Shown one piece after another: positions 18,164 through 28,241 of a stretch of 64,000 bases of DNA. Below the pieces are notes generated by a model, which was not told the DNA's origin, ran no database searches, and worked only from the letters and a program-made list of their open reading frames with translations. Within the stretch, counting starts at the first letter, position 1, and each line of letters opens with the position of its first letter. The stretch spans positions 62,001 to 126,000 of the forward strand of contig NZ_JACJOX010000036.1 of the NCBI RefSeq assembly GCF_014695775.1. The letters run 5' to 3'. A program made the position numbers and the translations under genes. This DNA is from Leptolyngbya sp. FACHB-60 (GTDB taxonomy: Bacteria; Cyanobacteriota; Cyanobacteriia; Phormidesmidales; Phormidesmidaceae).

Positions 18164-19364
18164 ATGGTTGCAACCCCCGACGTTATCCAATCGTTTGAAC
18201 GCTCTACTTCCCCTAGCGGCAGCGGCAAGGTTGCCGTATTGCTCATGGGTTATGGCGAAGTTGAGAGCTATGACGACTTTGCTAACTACAATGAGCAAGC
18301 CCTAAATTTGCTGACTGCTAAGTTTGCCCCGGTGCCCACCTGGGTTTACCCACCGCTGGCCAAGGTACTGGCCGCCTTCGATCTCCACGAGTGGAGCCAC
18401 CAGCACGGCAACTTTATCTCTCCCCACAATGCTATTTTTGAGGCCCAGCGGGCCGGTATTGAGGCTAATCTACAGGAACGCTGGGGCGATCGCGTCAAGG
18501 TATTCAAAGCCTTTAACTTTTGTAAGCCCTTCTTGCCCGACCAAGTGCTGGAGCAGGTCAAGCAAGAGGGTTATGACAAACTCCTCATCTATCCTCTGCT
18601 GGTGGTCGATTCTATCTTCACCAGCGGCATTGCGATCGAACAGGTGAACGATGCGCTGGTCAAGCTTTCTGACGGCACCGAGCACTGGGTCAAGGGAACG
18701 CGTTATATCCCCTCATTCTTCGATGCCCCTGACTACATCGACCTGCTGGCAACCATGGTCGAAGAAAAAATTAAAGACCACCTAGCCGTGGCCCACCTGC
18801 CCTCCCAAACCGGCATTGTGCTGATGAACCACGGCTGTCCCCACGAGGCCAAGGGCTTTACCTCAGGCATTGACGAGAGCCAAAAGCTCTACGACAAAGT
18901 GCGCGATCGCTTGATCTACTAAGTACCCATTGATTTCGGTAGGCTGGCTTAACCACGACACCCCGCTGATCAAGTGGACTCAGCCCAACGCTGATTTGGC
19001 AGCCCGCAATCTAATCGATCTGGGAGCCACCGCCCTGGTGTTTATGCCCATCGGCTTCGCCACCGAAAACCACGAGACCCTGCTGGATGTCGAGCACATT
19101 ATCGAAGGTTTGCGCCGCAAGCGCCCCGATGTTACCTATGTGCAGATGCCCTGCGTCAACGATCGCCCCGACTTCCTGGCCATGGCGGCCACCTGGGCCG
19201 ATAAGCACATCGCCGACCTGCTGGAGGAAGATGCCCTAGCGATCAACCCTTCTCTAGCGGCATCTCAGGCAGCAGCGGTGCACAGTCACCACGGTCACAG
19301 TCACGACCACCATCTACCTGGGCATGAGCATGGTCACAGCCATGATCACGGTCATCACCACTAG
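18164..19364 (+). pseudogene. ferrochelatase-like protein with His-rich tail, interrupted by one extra base
   Basis: Two adjoining frames (stop at 18920-18922, resuming in the +1 frame) together encode one protein of about 399 residues if the T at 18920 is skipped; the join then reads DRLIYKYPLISVGW. The product looks like a divergent ferrochelatase: VAVLLMGYG near the N terminus, a LLIYPLLVVDSIFTSG segment and FMPIGFATENHETLLDVEH, matching the conserved His/Glu region of HemH. The last 30 residues are packed with His (HSHDHHLPGHEHGHSHDH), a likely metal-binding tail. The ATG at 18164 has GAGAGG eight bases upstream. The interruption is either a sequencing error, a recent mutation or, less likely, recoding at the stop codon. 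It might be a cobalt- or nickel-handling chelatase rather than the main heme ferrochelatase. Confidence 0.75.
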
Positions 19365-19404
19365 CACCGGGTTTGTTTCTGGCGCCTGAAGCGAAAGCAC
19401 CCTT

Positions 19405-19626
19405 TCAGGCTCTAAACGACGACATGCGCATAGAGGCGGATGGGCGCAGTTTGCCCATCCGCCTCATCAGCATGTTGGGCAGAGTAATAGGGCTCAGAAC
19501 CACGGCCAACCCCAAAAACGCCCAGCTGCTCAGGCGGCTCTTGGGGTTTGACGGGTCACTTAAGAACGGGCCAATGGCCAGAAAAAAAACCACCAACGAT
19601 GTCAACAGATAAAGCTTGAGGGCCAT
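19405..19626 (-). CDS. small two-helix membrane protein
   Basis: A 73-residue protein from an ATG with two hydrophobic segments, residues about 3-21 (LKLYLLTSLVVFFLAIG) and 34-54 (WAFLGLAVVLSPITLP), then a basic tail (MRRMGK). Short proteins of this pattern are conserved in cyanobacteria, without a known function. A plus-strand frame overlaps it, but that product is basic and featureless, so the minus strand is preferred. A 12-bp stem-loop (19434-19464) lies within its 3' end. Confidence 0.65.
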   Translation of the reverse strand: MALKLYLLTSLVVFFLAIGPFLSDPSNPKSRLSSWAFLGLAVVLSPITLPNMLMRRMGKLRPSASMRMSSFRA

Positions 19627-19931
19627 GGTGTTTTGAGATTGTTTGCTCTATCTCTACACTGCCCAGGGAGCATGGCTCCAGACATGGTGAGGAATACTGA
19701 ACTTTGAGGCCAGCATTGTGAAGAATACTGAACTTTGAGGACCAACAGTTCTGGCTCCACTGCGCCCGCTCGATCGCAAGTAGCAGACAAGATCAGCGCA
19801 CCCTAACATCAATTGCAGGCAGGTATTTATAATCCAGCGATCGCCACCACTCAAGAGCCCTTCGTGACAAAGCCACGGCAAACCCGCTAGAATCAGCCAT
19901 TAATACAGGTGTTCTCAGCGATGGATGGGTT
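19627..19931. other. 305-bp intergenic region with a short direct repeat
   Basis: No gene. It holds the promoter regions of the small membrane protein (minus) and of nurA (plus). Two 23-base direct repeats lie at 19687-19709 and 19718-19740. A HIP1-like octamer lies near 19840. Confidence 0.5.
19687..19740. repeat. two tandem 23-base direct repeats
   Basis: The sequence GTGAGGAATACTGAACTTTG plus AGG at 19687-19709 recurs at 19718-19740 with a single A/G difference. The spacing from start to start is 31 bases. Function unknown; the position upstream of both flanking genes would suit a regulator-binding site or a duplicated fragment of a mobile repeat. Confidence 0.7.
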
Positions 19932-21119
19932 ATGCCAGTGAGTTCCAGCCAAATTAAAGCCCTGCTCGACCAAAAGCGAGATGCCTTTAGCGCCTTCAGT
20001 CGAGCTAAGTTTGAGCTGATGCATGCCTACAACCGAGCGTGGCTTGAGTTTGCCGCCCTACCCCACACCAGGCAGCTTGCTCAGTTAGACAAGCTATCCG
20101 GGCCAGTGGGAGCCTGCCCCCTAGAGGCGATCGCCGCCGAAAAGGGCATCTTGCCGTTCTTCTTTACAGAATCTGGCCCGGTGAGCGATCGCTGGACGAA
20201 CCGCGAACAGAGCGCTCAGTGGGTGCAGACCGTGCTAGAAGACATCACCACCTTCGCGGTAGATGGCTCCCAAATCTCCCCTGGAAAAGATATTTCTATC
20301 CCGATTGCGCTGCTGCAAATTGGCTGGTTTGAGAACCCCCACAGCGCCACCCGCCCCTACAAAAAAGATGTGCGGGTCGACCTCATGACCCCCTCCGAGC
20401 TGGGGCCAAACCCTGCCCAGCCTGTAGAACGCCGAGTCAACATTCGCCGCTTTCAAATGGAAGTGGCGCGGCTGGTGGAATATATCAACGCCTGCCAAGA
20501 CCCAGAGCGCACCCTGGTATTTTTTGACGGTGCCCTAGTGGTCACCTTTGCCGAAGCCTTTGATCAGGAGAGCCAAACTGCCTACGTGCAGTCTATTCTC
20601 TCGCTGTTAGAGGCCAGCGATCGCCGCCGCGTACCCCTGGTGGGCTATGTGGATACCTCCTATGCCCGCGACCTGACCACGATGCTGCACCACGTCTATG
20701 GGCTAGAGGCCACCGAGGGCATTCACGACGCCCAACTGCTGGCGCGGCTGATGGAGTGGGGCGATCGTAGCGCGGTTTTCCAGTGCGATCGCAGCGGCGT
20801 TCTAGATCAGTACGGCGACTACGGCGATCAAATTGCTTTTACCTATCTCAAAACCACCCGCGACGGTCACCCCGTGCGGCTCGAAATGCCCCGCTGGATG
20901 TGGGAAAGCGGTCATATCACTCAATACCTCAACTGGGTAAGGGGCGAGGTGATTATCGGCGGCGGCTACCCCTACAGCATTGAAACCGCCGACCAAACCG
21001 CCGTACTTCAAGGCCAAGACAAACATATTTTTCTGCGCGTGCTGCAAGATTGGGCCGACCGCGAAGCTATCAACCTGCGGCTCTCTCGCAAAATGGTCAG
21101 CAAACAGAGACGCCGCTAG
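19932..21119 (+). CDS. NurA-domain nuclease
   Basis: A 395-residue protein of the NurA family (5'-3' exonuclease and endonuclease, RNase H-like fold). The core starts with TTFAVDGSQISPGKDIS, in which Asp111 is the expected first metal ligand; further acidic positions lie in VFFDGALVV (about residue 197) and GYVDTSYARDL. In archaea NurA works with the HerA helicase to resect DNA ends; cyanobacterial members occur alone, and here no herA-like gene is adjacent. The N-terminal 100 residues are helical. ATG start; it appears to be a single-gene unit. Confidence 0.85.
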   Translation: MPVSSSQIKALLDQKRDAFSAFSRAKFELMHAYNRAWLEFAALPHTRQLAQLDKLSGPVGACPLEAIAAEKGILPFFFTESGPVSDRWTNREQSAQWVQTVLEDITTFAVDGSQISPGKDISIPIALLQIGWFENPHSATRPYKKDVRVDLMTPSELGPNPAQPVERRVNIRRFQMEVARLVEYINACQDPERTLVFFDGALVVTFAEAFDQESQTAYVQSILSLLEASDRRRVPLVGYVDTSYARDLTTMLHHVYGLEATEGIHDAQLLARLMEWGDRSAVFQCDRSGVLDQYGDYGDQIAFTYLKTTRDGHPVRLEMPRWMWESGHITQYLNWVRGEVIIGGGYPYSIETADQTAVLQGQDKHIFLRVLQDWADREAINLRLSRKMVSKQRRR

Positions 21120-21153
21120 GTTCACCATAAAGTCTTTGTAAACTGCCTCTAAG

Positions 21154-21187
21154 CTCCGTAATTTGACCTACACATTTCATTACGGAG
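21154..21187. promoter_or_regulatory. inverted repeat upstream of the PEP-CTERM gene
   Basis: CTCCGTAAT at 21154-21162 and ATTACGGAG at 21179-21187 form a perfect 9-bp inverted repeat with a 16-base spacer. No T-run follows, so it is not a standard terminator. At 124 bp before the PEP-CTERM gene it could be an operator for a dimeric regulator, or a weak transcription stop after nurA. Confidence 0.45.
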
Positions 21188-21310
21188 GGTGTTTAAGTAA
21201 AGAAGTACACCAAAAATTTATATCTGTCTCGGAGAGACCATCAGACGCAAACGCCCCCTGTCGTCTATGGCTACTGCCTACAGTGCCTACTTAAGGAGGA
21301 TTTGCCCTGC

Positions 21311-21970
21311 ATGAAAACATTCACGATTCTGAGTTCAGCCCTCGTGCTAACCGGCTTACTGGGATCAATGGCCCCTGATGCACTTGCCAAAGGTGGCAAC
21401 AGTAAGGGTGGTAGCAGGGGTGGCCAAACCAGTCAGCCGACGGCTCCCCTCGCCTGCGCCAGCGGCTCAGTAACCAGCAACCCTCTGGCCGGTGGGTCTT
21501 CGCTAAGCTACAGCCAGTGTTTAAATCCAGTTTCGGGCAACGATGTCACCAGCAGCATCAGCGCCGAACTCACCGCCTTCCTCGACAGCACCCTGGGTGA
21601 CTGGGTGTTCGACGGTAAATACGAGGGTGGTCGCAACTCCTCTGGCCCCAATGACTACGGATTTAGCTGGGTACAAACCGGCAAAGGCAGCGGCACCTGG
21701 AGCCTAGCCGAGACCGTAACCAACCCCTTTGTAATTAGTCTCAAGGCCGGTAACGCCTACACAGCTTACTATTTCGACAGCAGCACCAGCTTCAACAGCG
21801 GCACCTGGGCCACCTTTGACCAAAAAGACCTGTCCCACGCCTCGTTCTTCGTCGCCCAAGGCCTCACCCCCGAAGAACCCAACACTACTGTGCCAGAACC
21901 AGCGTCTACCGCTGCCCTAGTGCTGGTGGGCCTAAGCGCTGCCGGGCTAGCCCGCAAAAAGCAGGGTTAG
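21311..21970 (+). CDS. PEP-CTERM sorting-domain protein
   Basis: A 219-residue exported protein: signal peptide (residues 1 to about 25, ending near DALAK), a Gly/Ser-rich stretch, a beta-rich body (residues about 55-185) and a C-terminal sorting signal with VPEPAS at residues 194-199, a hydrophobic helix and a basic RKKQG end. PEP-CTERM proteins are processed by exosortase and end up on the surface or in extracellular polymer. The ATG at 21311 follows AAGGAGGA at 21293-21300 and is preferred over a TTG at 21302 that is too close to that site. The body is not assigned to any known domain. Confidence 0.9.
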   Translation: MKTFTILSSALVLTGLLGSMAPDALAKGGNSKGGSRGGQTSQPTAPLACASGSVTSNPLAGGSSLSYSQCLNPVSGNDVTSSISAELTAFLDSTLGDWVFDGKYEGGRNSSGPNDYGFSWVQTGKGSGTWSLAETVTNPFVISLKAGNAYTAYYFDSSTSFNSGTWATFDQKDLSHASFFVAQGLTPEEPNTTVPEPASTAALVLVGLSAAGLARKKQG

Positions 21971-22110
21971 GCCAGCTAGTCTAAACGTCTAAAAATTGCC
22001 CACAGTGTTCCGGCGACTTACCCATGTCGTCGGAGCTTTTCTGTTAAAAGGCACTCAAGGGCTTGACCCTATGGTTGAATCGGAGAATAGCGCGCTGGGA
22101 AATACCGTCA

Positions 22111-23508
22111 ATGGCCGAACCGACACCACACACCCGCCAGGAAACTGACAGCATGGGGGCGATCGCTGTGCCGAGCGATCGCTACTGGGGAGCCCAAACC
22201 CAGCGGTCAATTCGCTATTTTTCCATTGGCCAAGACAAAATGCCGCTGGAGGTGGTGCATGCGATCGCCATTACCAAAAAAGCCTCAGCACTGAGCAATG
22301 CTGGCTTCAAACTGCCTGGGGAGAAAGCCGATTTAATTGTGCAGGCCGCAGATGAGGTGATCGACGGCACCCTCGACGACCACTTTCCGCTGCACGTGTG
22401 GATGACCGGCAGCGGCACCCAGTGCAACATGAATGTCAATGAGGTAATCGCCAACCGGGCGATCGAGCTGGCGGGTGGCGAGATGGGCAGCAAAACACCC
22501 ATTCACCCCAACGACCACGTCAATATGTCTCAGTCATCTAACGACGTGTTTCCCACAGCCATGCACATCGCCGCCGCCCAGGCCATCGTCCACACCCTGC
22601 GCCCCGCCGTCACTCGCTTGAGGGATGCCTTGGATGAAAAAGCCCAAGCCTGGGCCGACATCGTCAAGATTGGTCGCACCCACATGCAAGATGCCGTACC
22701 TCTCACCTTGGGCCAAGAGTTTTCTGGCTATGTCGGCATGCTCAACGACAACTTGAAACGCCTTGAGGGCTGCTTGCCAGGGTTGTATGAGCTGGCTCTG
22801 GGGGGCACGGCGGTCGGCACCGGCATCAACGCTGGGCCGGGCTTTGCGGAATTGGCTGCCGAGCACATTGCTGCCATCACTGGATTGCCCTTCGTCAGTG
22901 CCCCCAACAAGTTCACCGTCATGGGTGCCCACGATGCCGTGGTAATGGCCAGCGGCGTGCTCAAAACCCTAGCGGTATCGCTCTACAAAATCGCCAACGA
23001 CATTCGCCTGCTGAGTTGTGGCCCCAGGGCCGGCTTCGCAGAGTTGCAGCTGCCAGAAAACGAGCCGGGGTCATCGATCATGCCGGGCAAGGTGAACCCA
23101 ACCCAGTGCGAGGCCCTAGCCATGGTAGCGGTGCAGGTCATGGGCTACGACGCAGCGGTGGCCTTTGCCGGAGCCAGTGGCTCTCTGGAGATGAATGTCT
23201 ATAAGCCGATGATGATCTTTAATCTGCTGCAATCGGTACGACTGATGGCCGATAGCTGCCACAACTTCACCGAGTTTTTGGTCGCTGGCATGACCCCTAA
23301 CCTCAAAAAGATCGACCAGTACGTGCAGCAGTCGCTGATGCTGGTCACCGCCCTGAGCCCAGCTATTGGTTACGACAAAGCTTCCCAGATTGCCCACCAC
23401 GCCTTTGAGCACGACCTCACTCTGAAGCAGGCCGCGCTGGCCCTCGGCTATGTCTCAGAAGCGGAGTTTGACCAGCTGATGGTTCCCCGCCGCATGACCC
23501 ATCCTTAG
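22111..23508 (+). CDS. fumC: class II fumarate hydratase
   Basis: A 465-residue enzyme of the TCA cycle, converting fumarate to malate. Family landmarks are all visible: [19 protein letters not shown] (about residues 95-115), [14 protein letters not shown], and the superfamily signature [13 protein letters not shown] starting at Gly320. The length is normal for class II fumarases. The ATG at 22111 ([16 protein letters not shown]) is chosen over a TTG at 22063. No partner genes are nearby; a single-gene unit. Confidence 0.95.
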   Translation: MAEPTPHTRQETDSMGAIAVPSDRYWGAQTQRSIRYFSIGQDKMPLEVVHAIAITKKASALSNAGFKLPGEKADLIVQAADEVIDGTLDDHFPLHVWMTGSGTQCNMNVNEVIANRAIELAGGEMGSKTPIHPNDHVNMSQSSNDVFPTAMHIAAAQAIVHTLRPAVTRLRDALDEKAQAWADIVKIGRTHMQDAVPLTLGQEFSGYVGMLNDNLKRLEGCLPGLYELALGGTAVGTGINAGPGFAELAAEHIAAITGLPFVSAPNKFTVMGAHDAVVMASGVLKTLAVSLYKIANDIRLLSCGPRAGFAELQLPENEPGSSIMPGKVNPTQCEALAMVAVQVMGYDAAVAFAGASGSLEMNVYKPMMIFNLLQSVRLMADSCHNFTEFLVAGMTPNLKKIDQYVQQSLMLVTALSPAIGYDKASQIAHHAFEHDLTLKQAALALGYVSEAEFDQLMVPRRMTHP

Positions 23509-23651
23509 CCACAGCAACCGCTACAGTGCCCACACCTGCGGAATGTTAAGGACTATGTTGATTTACTCAGGTTGCTCAGGTTCGCGGCAGCCATTCCCGT
23601 ATGATCATCCTTAAAGTTTGTAAATTTTCCTAAGATTCTGGAGATTCAAAC

Positions 23652-24413
23652 GTGTCTCTTCCGTTACTAAACTATTCCCCGTCCAGTCAAAATCAGCGCG
23701 TTGCGGCTTACGAAATCGGCGGCGACGAACAGCCCAGAATTTTCTCCACCGATGACCTGTACGACGCCACCGACATGGATGCGTTGATTACGGCAGCCTA
23801 TCGGCAGATGTTCTTCCACGCCTTTAAGTGCGATCGCCAGACCCTTCTGGAGTCGCAGTTGCGCAACGGCCAAATCACCGTGCGTGACTTTATTCGTGGC
23901 CTGGCGCTGTCGCAGACCTTCTACAGCAGCTTCTACGAGAAGAACAGCAACTACAAGTTCGTTGAGCACTGCGTCCAGAAAATTCTGGGCCGCGACGTGT
24001 ACAGCGATCGCGAAAAAATTGCCTGGTCTATTGTAGTGGCCAACAAGGGCATTCAAGGCCTAGTCGATGAGCTGCTCGACAGTGAAGAGTACCTCACCAG
24101 CTTTGGCGACAACACGGTGCCTTACCAAAAGCGCCGGGTGCTGCCCGGTCGCCCCGAAGGCGAGCGTCCCATCCACATCAAGAACCCCCGCTACGACGCC
24201 TACCACCGCAATCAGCTGGGCTTCCCTCAGATTGTGTGGCAGTCGCAGGTCAAGCGCTACGTTCCCCAAGAGAAGAAGGTTACCGCTGGCAACCCTCAGG
24301 CTTTCTTGGGCATGGCCCGCAGCATTGGGGCCACTGGTGCCGCACCAGCTCGCGTATCGACCGGCGAAATCAACATCGCCACCGCTGTGCCTTACCGCAA
24401 AGTGCCGTCGTAA
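23652..24413 (+). CDS. cpcG: phycobilisome rod-core linker polypeptide CpcG
   Basis: A 253-residue linker. The first ~190 residues form the Pfam PBS linker domain, with [18 protein letters not shown] at the N terminus and the conserved [21 protein letters not shown] and [17 protein letters not shown] motifs. The C-terminal region ([24 protein letters not shown]) is the part that docks the rod to the allophycocyanin core. It connects phycocyanin rods to the core of the phycobilisome on the thylakoid surface. The start is GTG. It lies alone, away from any cpc operon, as is common for cpcG, and is followed by a good terminator. Confidence 0.95.
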   Translation: MSLPLLNYSPSSQNQRVAAYEIGGDEQPRIFSTDDLYDATDMDALITAAYRQMFFHAFKCDRQTLLESQLRNGQITVRDFIRGLALSQTFYSSFYEKNSNYKFVEHCVQKILGRDVYSDREKIAWSIVVANKGIQGLVDELLDSEEYLTSFGDNTVPYQKRRVLPGRPEGERPIHIKNPRYDAYHRNQLGFPQIVWQSQVKRYVPQEKKVTAGNPQAFLGMARSIGATGAAPARVSTGEINIATAVPYRKVPS

Positions 24414-24455
24414 CCAGATTCAATAGCCTTCTGGTTATATTTCTAGAACATCATC

Positions 24456-24489
24456 GGGGATGTGAGCTACGGCTGGCATCCCTTTTTTT
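24456..24489 (+). terminator. terminator of cpcG
   Basis: GGGATG at 24457-24462 pairs with CATCCC at 24477-24482, with a short inner AGC/GCT stem, followed by seven T residues at 24483-24489. It lies 43 bp after the cpcG stop codon. Confidence 0.8.
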
Positions 24490-24543
24490 GTCCAAGCTTG
24501 GTAGGTGCGTGGTCAGGAGCCATGCCAAAACAAGGGCATAGAC

Positions 24544-24574
24544 AAAAAAAATCCCATGGCCATAGCCAGTGGGA
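24544..24574 (-). terminator. minus-strand terminator after the PPC/TPR gene
   Basis: Read on the minus strand, TCCCACTGGC (24574 downwards) and GCCATGGGA form a stem with one bulged base and a 4-base loop, followed by a run of eight T residues (AAAAAAAA on the plus strand at 24544-24551). It terminates the minus-strand gene ending at 24659 and, with the cpcG terminator, insulates the convergent pair. Confidence 0.8.
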
Positions 24575-24658
24575 CTTTTCAGGGTGCATCTACCATTCAC
24601 CTTTTCACCTAAGACGAGACTCCGTCCGGAAAAGTTGCTGAAGAGTTTTACCTTTTAC

Positions 24659-25369
24659 CTATTGTGGGCTCTTGGCATTGCGTAGCACCTCTGCCTGCTC
24701 TCGCAGAGAAGCGGCCCAGTCTTCAGACCCATTTGCTTCAAAGAGGGTAGCGGCCTGCTCAAAATCAGCAATCACTAACTCTCTCGCCTCTAACGGGATA
24801 TCGTCTGGCCCTTCTACTGAGTCGCCTTGCTCCACATACACCTGCCCTAGAGTGGCCTGGGCCCGCCCTAGGTAGGCTGACGACTGCTCTGGGTCAATAG
24901 CGATCGCCTCAGTGTAGGCAGCAATAGCAGCAGGGTAGTCTTCGGCCAGAGCCAGAGCCTCGGCCTCCGCATAGGTCACCTCAAACTCGGTAGAGGTGCG
25001 CACAACCAGGTCATAGTCGCCACCCTGCCCAGAAAACGACCGGGCCACCACAGTGTAGGTACCATCTTCAGGCAGCTCGATGATGATGGTTGAGTTTAGC
25101 GTGCCGCCAAAATCGTCGTTAGAGGCAATTTCGGCCTCCCCAGGCCCCATTAACGACAGCACTGGGTCAAAGTCCTCACTAGCTAGGGTGATCGTCATCA
25201 CCTGTCCGGCTGTGCCTTCGAAGGTATAGGTAGACTCTGCCGGATAAATTGTGCCCGCCTCTTCTAGCACAGTATCGGCGCGGGCAACCAGCGTTGCTGG
25301 GCCAGCCAGCAGCCCCACCAAGACCACAGGCGCTACTACTCCCACAGGAAACAACCGTAGAAAACCCAT
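24659..25369 (-). CDS. secreted PPC-domain and TPR protein
   Basis: A 236-residue exported protein: signal peptide (residues 1 to about 31, MGFLRLFPVGVV...ARA), a bacterial pre-peptidase C-terminal (PPC) beta-sandwich (about 40-125, with DFDPVLSLMGPGEAEIASNDD and GTYTVVARSFSGQGGDYDL) and TPR-like helices (about 130-230). PPC domains usually sit on secreted proteases as binding modules; here there is no protease, so the protein is probably a periplasmic or surface binding protein. The ATG at 25369 has AAGGGAGG four bases upstream and is preferred over an upstream start that would add 18 non-homologous residues. Confidence 0.85.
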   Translation of the reverse strand: MGFLRLFPVGVVAPVVLVGLLAGPATLVARADTVLEEAGTIYPAESTYTFEGTAGQVMTITLASEDFDPVLSLMGPGEAEIASNDDFGGTLNSTIIIELPEDGTYTVVARSFSGQGGDYDLVVRTSTEFEVTYAEAEALALAEDYPAAIAAYTEAIAIDPEQSSAYLGRAQATLGQVYVEQGDSVEGPDDIPLEARELVIADFEQAATLFEANGSEDWAASLREQAEVLRNAKSPQ

Positions 25370-25485
25370 GCAACCTCCCTTGGGGAAACAACGAACACAC
25401 AAATCTGCCATGCAGCCTAACACAAGGCCGACCTAGCTACGGAACCATTAGCGGTGTCTCAGCAGGCTATGGTAATACTGGAGCC

Positions 25486-25800
25486 ATGCTACTCAGCTTG
25501 CCTATGCCCCGTCTGTATCGCGTATTAACTTGTCTAGGAACGTTGGCTCTCCTAGGAGATTGTGCCCTAGCACTGCCGCCTCCCGATGACATTCCTGAAG
25601 AAATTTTGCGCACAGAGGTAATTACGGAAGCGCGATCGCCCCTCAATGGAGAGCCGATCTCTGCAGCAGACTACGCTACCCTGCAAGAGCACCTGCGCGA
25701 CCCCAACACTGAGCCCGTTGTGAACCCTGAGATCGCTGACCTGATCCAACTTTTACGGCTGAGACGTCTCCTCAAGCCCGTTCTCCCTTTCTTGCGATAG
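25486..25800 (+). CDS. small secreted cyanobacterial protein, 104 aa
   Basis: A short protein with a hydrophobic N-terminal signal segment (about residues 7-28, RLYRVLTCLGTLALL) and a mature part that starts PPPDDIPEEILRTEVITEARSP. This LPPPxDIPEExLRTExI pattern recurs in conserved cyanobacterial hypothetical proteins; the role is unknown. Starts at 25486 (ATG preceded by GGAG) or 25504 (ATG) both give a signal peptide; the long open frame upstream of 25486 runs through the promoter region of the neighbour and is not credible. It is divergent from the PPC/TPR gene. Confidence 0.75.
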   Translation: MLLSLPMPRLYRVLTCLGTLALLGDCALALPPPDDIPEEILRTEVITEARSPLNGEPISAADYATLQEHLRDPNTEPVVNPEIADLIQLLRLRRLLKPVLPFLR

Positions 25801-25920
25801 GGGCCAAATAAGCCAGAACCCGCGAAAATTCCCCTGTGGAAATCGCTAAGTTTTGTTACTCTATTCCGCAGATAGTAAATTTACACAGACCGTTATATCC
25901 CCCTGTGGACCTTTAATAAC

Positions 25921-28215
25921 ATGCCTGCAACCGTTGACGCTGAGCAGATTGACCGGATTGTCTGGAACCAGCACCATGACCCCTTTGAGATTTTGGGGCC
26001 GCACATGGTGCAGCAAGACGGTCAAACCGTTTGGGCTGTAAGGGCCTATTTACCTCAGGCTGAAAAAGCTTGGGTGGTGCTGCCAGAAGAGCACAAAGAA
26101 GTGCCTATGGAGTCTAACCATAACCCCCACTTCTTTGAATGTGTGTTGCAGGTTCAAGATCTGGCTAACTATCAGCTTAAATACGTCATCGGTGACCACA
26201 TCCACGTCATCTATGACCCCTATGCCTTTAAGACCCGTGCCATCACTGATTTCGACATCCACCTCTTTAGTGAAGGCAACCACCACCGCATTTACGAAAA
26301 GCTAGGTGCGCACTTCACCGAAGTCGAAGGCGTCACTGGTGTGTATTTTGCCGTGTGGGCCCCCAATGCTCGCAACGCATCGGTATTGGGCGATTTCAAC
26401 TATTGGGATGGTCGCAAACACCAAATGCGCCGCCTCTCCAACGGCATTTGGGATTTGTTTATTCCTGGGTTAGACGTCGGTACTCACTATAAATACGAAA
26501 TTAAAAACTACGACGGCCACATCTACGAAAAATCTGATCCCTACGGTTTTCAGCAGGAAATTCGGCCCAAAACCGCCTCCATCGTCGCCGATCTAGACAG
26601 CTACACCTGGCAAGATGCCGACTGGATGGAAAAGCGTCGCCAGACCGAGCCCTTGACCCAGCCGGTTTCGATCTATGAGTTGCATGTTGGTTCCTGGCTG
26701 CATGAGTCATCGGCTAGCCCTGCCCTGCGCCCTGACGGCAGCCCAGAACCGGTCGTTACGGTAGCTGAGCTCAAGCCTGGAGCCCGGTTTCTCACCTATC
26801 GAGAGCTAGCAGATCGGCTGATTCCTTACATCAAAGAGCTGGGGTTTACGCACATTGAGCTGCTGCCCGTGGCTGAGCACCCCTTCGATGGCTCCTGGGG
26901 TTACCAAGTGACCGGCTACTATGCCGTCACCTCCCGCTACGGCACTCCCGAAGACTTTATGTATTTTGTTGACCAGTGCCACGCTAACGGCATTGGGGTG
27001 ATTGTCGATTGGGTGCCGGGCCACTTTCCCAAGGATGGCCACGGTCTAGCATTTTTTGACGGCACCCACCTCTATGAGCATGCGGATCCCCGCAAGGGCG
27101 AGCACAAGGAGTGGGGCACCCTGGTGTTTAACTATGGCCGCAATGAGGTGCGCAACTTCTTGGTGGCCAACGCCATCTTTTGGTTTGAAAAGTACCATAT
27201 TGATGGAATCCGGGTTGATGCAGTGGCCTCAATGCTCTACCTCAACTACTTCCGCAAAGATGGGGAGTGGGTAGCCAACGACTACGGCGGTTGCGAGCAT
27301 ATTGAGGCGGCAGACTTTCTCCGCCAGGTAAACCATGTGCTGTTTACCTACTTTCCTGGAGTGCTCTCGATCGCAGAAGAATCGACTGCTTGGCCGATGG
27401 TTTCCTGGCCTACTTACGTCGGTGGCCTAGGCTTCAACCTGAAGTGGAACATGGGCTGGATGCACGACATGTTGGACTACTTCAACATGGATCCATGGTT
27501 CCGCCAGTTCCACCAGAACAACGTCACCTTCAGCATTTGGTACGCCTTCACTGAAAACTTCATGCTGGCGCTGTCCCACGACGAGGTAGTGCACGGCAAG
27601 AGCAACATGCTGGGCAAAATGCCGGGAGATGAGTGGCAAAAGTTTGCCAACCTGCGCTGCCTTTATGCCTACATGTTCATGCATCCGGGCAAGAAAACCC
27701 TGTTTATGAGCATGGAATTTGGCCAGTGGAGCGAGTGGAATGTCTGGGGCGACTTGGAGTGGCACCTGCTTGAGCATCAGGCCCACGCCAGCCTTAAGCA
27801 CTTTATGGGTAAGCTCAACGAGTTTTATCGCAGTGAACCGGCTCTATTCACTCAAGACTTTGACCAGGCTGGCTTTGAGTGGATTGACTGTAGCGACACT
27901 CGCCACAGTGTGGTGGCCTTTATTCGCCGCGATAAGGGTAGTGACGAATTCGTGGTTGTGGTGTGCAACTTTACACCACAACCCCACAGCCACTACCGGG
28001 TGGGCGTGCCCGAGCAGGGCTACTACAAAGAGCTATTTAACAGCGATGCCCGTGACTTTGGCGGCAGCAATATGGGCAATCTGGGCGGTAAATGGTCTGA
28101 GGACTGGTCTTTCCACAATCGTCCCTACTCGCTGGATTTAACCTTGCCACCTCTGGGAGTGATTGTGCTGAAGCTGACTTCAGAAGAAACTCAGAAAGCG
28201 CTGTCAGGTCAGTAA
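25921..28215 (+). CDS. glgB: 1,4-alpha-glucan branching enzyme
   Basis: A 764-residue GH13 enzyme that introduces alpha-1,6 branches into glycogen. It has the cyanobacterial long N terminus (about residues 1-110, begins [21 protein letters not shown]), a CBM48 domain (about 120-220, [23 protein letters not shown]) and the catalytic barrel with the expected nucleophile Asp433 (DGIRVDAV), acid/base Glu486 (SIAEEST) and transition-state Asp554 (LSHDEVVHG). A C-terminal all-beta domain ends the protein. All key residues are present and the length is normal. ATG start without an obvious Shine-Dalgarno sequence. Confidence 0.97.
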   Translation: MPATVDAEQIDRIVWNQHHDPFEILGPHMVQQDGQTVWAVRAYLPQAEKAWVVLPEEHKEVPMESNHNPHFFECVLQVQDLANYQLKYVIGDHIHVIYDPYAFKTRAITDFDIHLFSEGNHHRIYEKLGAHFTEVEGVTGVYFAVWAPNARNASVLGDFNYWDGRKHQMRRLSNGIWDLFIPGLDVGTHYKYEIKNYDGHIYEKSDPYGFQQEIRPKTASIVADLDSYTWQDADWMEKRRQTEPLTQPVSIYELHVGSWLHESSASPALRPDGSPEPVVTVAELKPGARFLTYRELADRLIPYIKELGFTHIELLPVAEHPFDGSWGYQVTGYYAVTSRYGTPEDFMYFVDQCHANGIGVIVDWVPGHFPKDGHGLAFFDGTHLYEHADPRKGEHKEWGTLVFNYGRNEVRNFLVANAIFWFEKYHIDGIRVDAVASMLYLNYFRKDGEWVANDYGGCEHIEAADFLRQVNHVLFTYFPGVLSIAEESTAWPMVSWPTYVGGLGFNLKWNMGWMHDMLDYFNMDPWFRQFHQNNVTFSIWYAFTENFMLALSHDEVVHGKSNMLGKMPGDEWQKFANLRCLYAYMFMHPGKKTLFMSMEFGQWSEWNVWGDLEWHLLEHQAHASLKHFMGKLNEFYRSEPALFTQDFDQAGFEWIDCSDTRHSVVAFIRRDKGSDEFVVVVCNFTPQPHSHYRVGVPEQGYYKELFNSDARDFGGSNMGNLGGKWSEDWSFHNRPYSLDLTLPPLGVIVLKLTSEETQKALSGQ

Positions 28216-28241
28216 CCGGGGGTTAGCTCATCGAGACTTCT

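Noticed and set aside
19373..19612. Plus-strand frame of 79 codons after the ferrochelatase-like gene
   Set aside because: Overlaps a better minus-strand small membrane protein gene and encodes a featureless basic peptide.
25249..25485. Upstream in-frame extension of the 104-residue secreted protein
   Set aside because: Runs antisense into the 5' end of the PPC/TPR gene and through the shared promoter region; the signal peptide begins only at 25486 or 25504.
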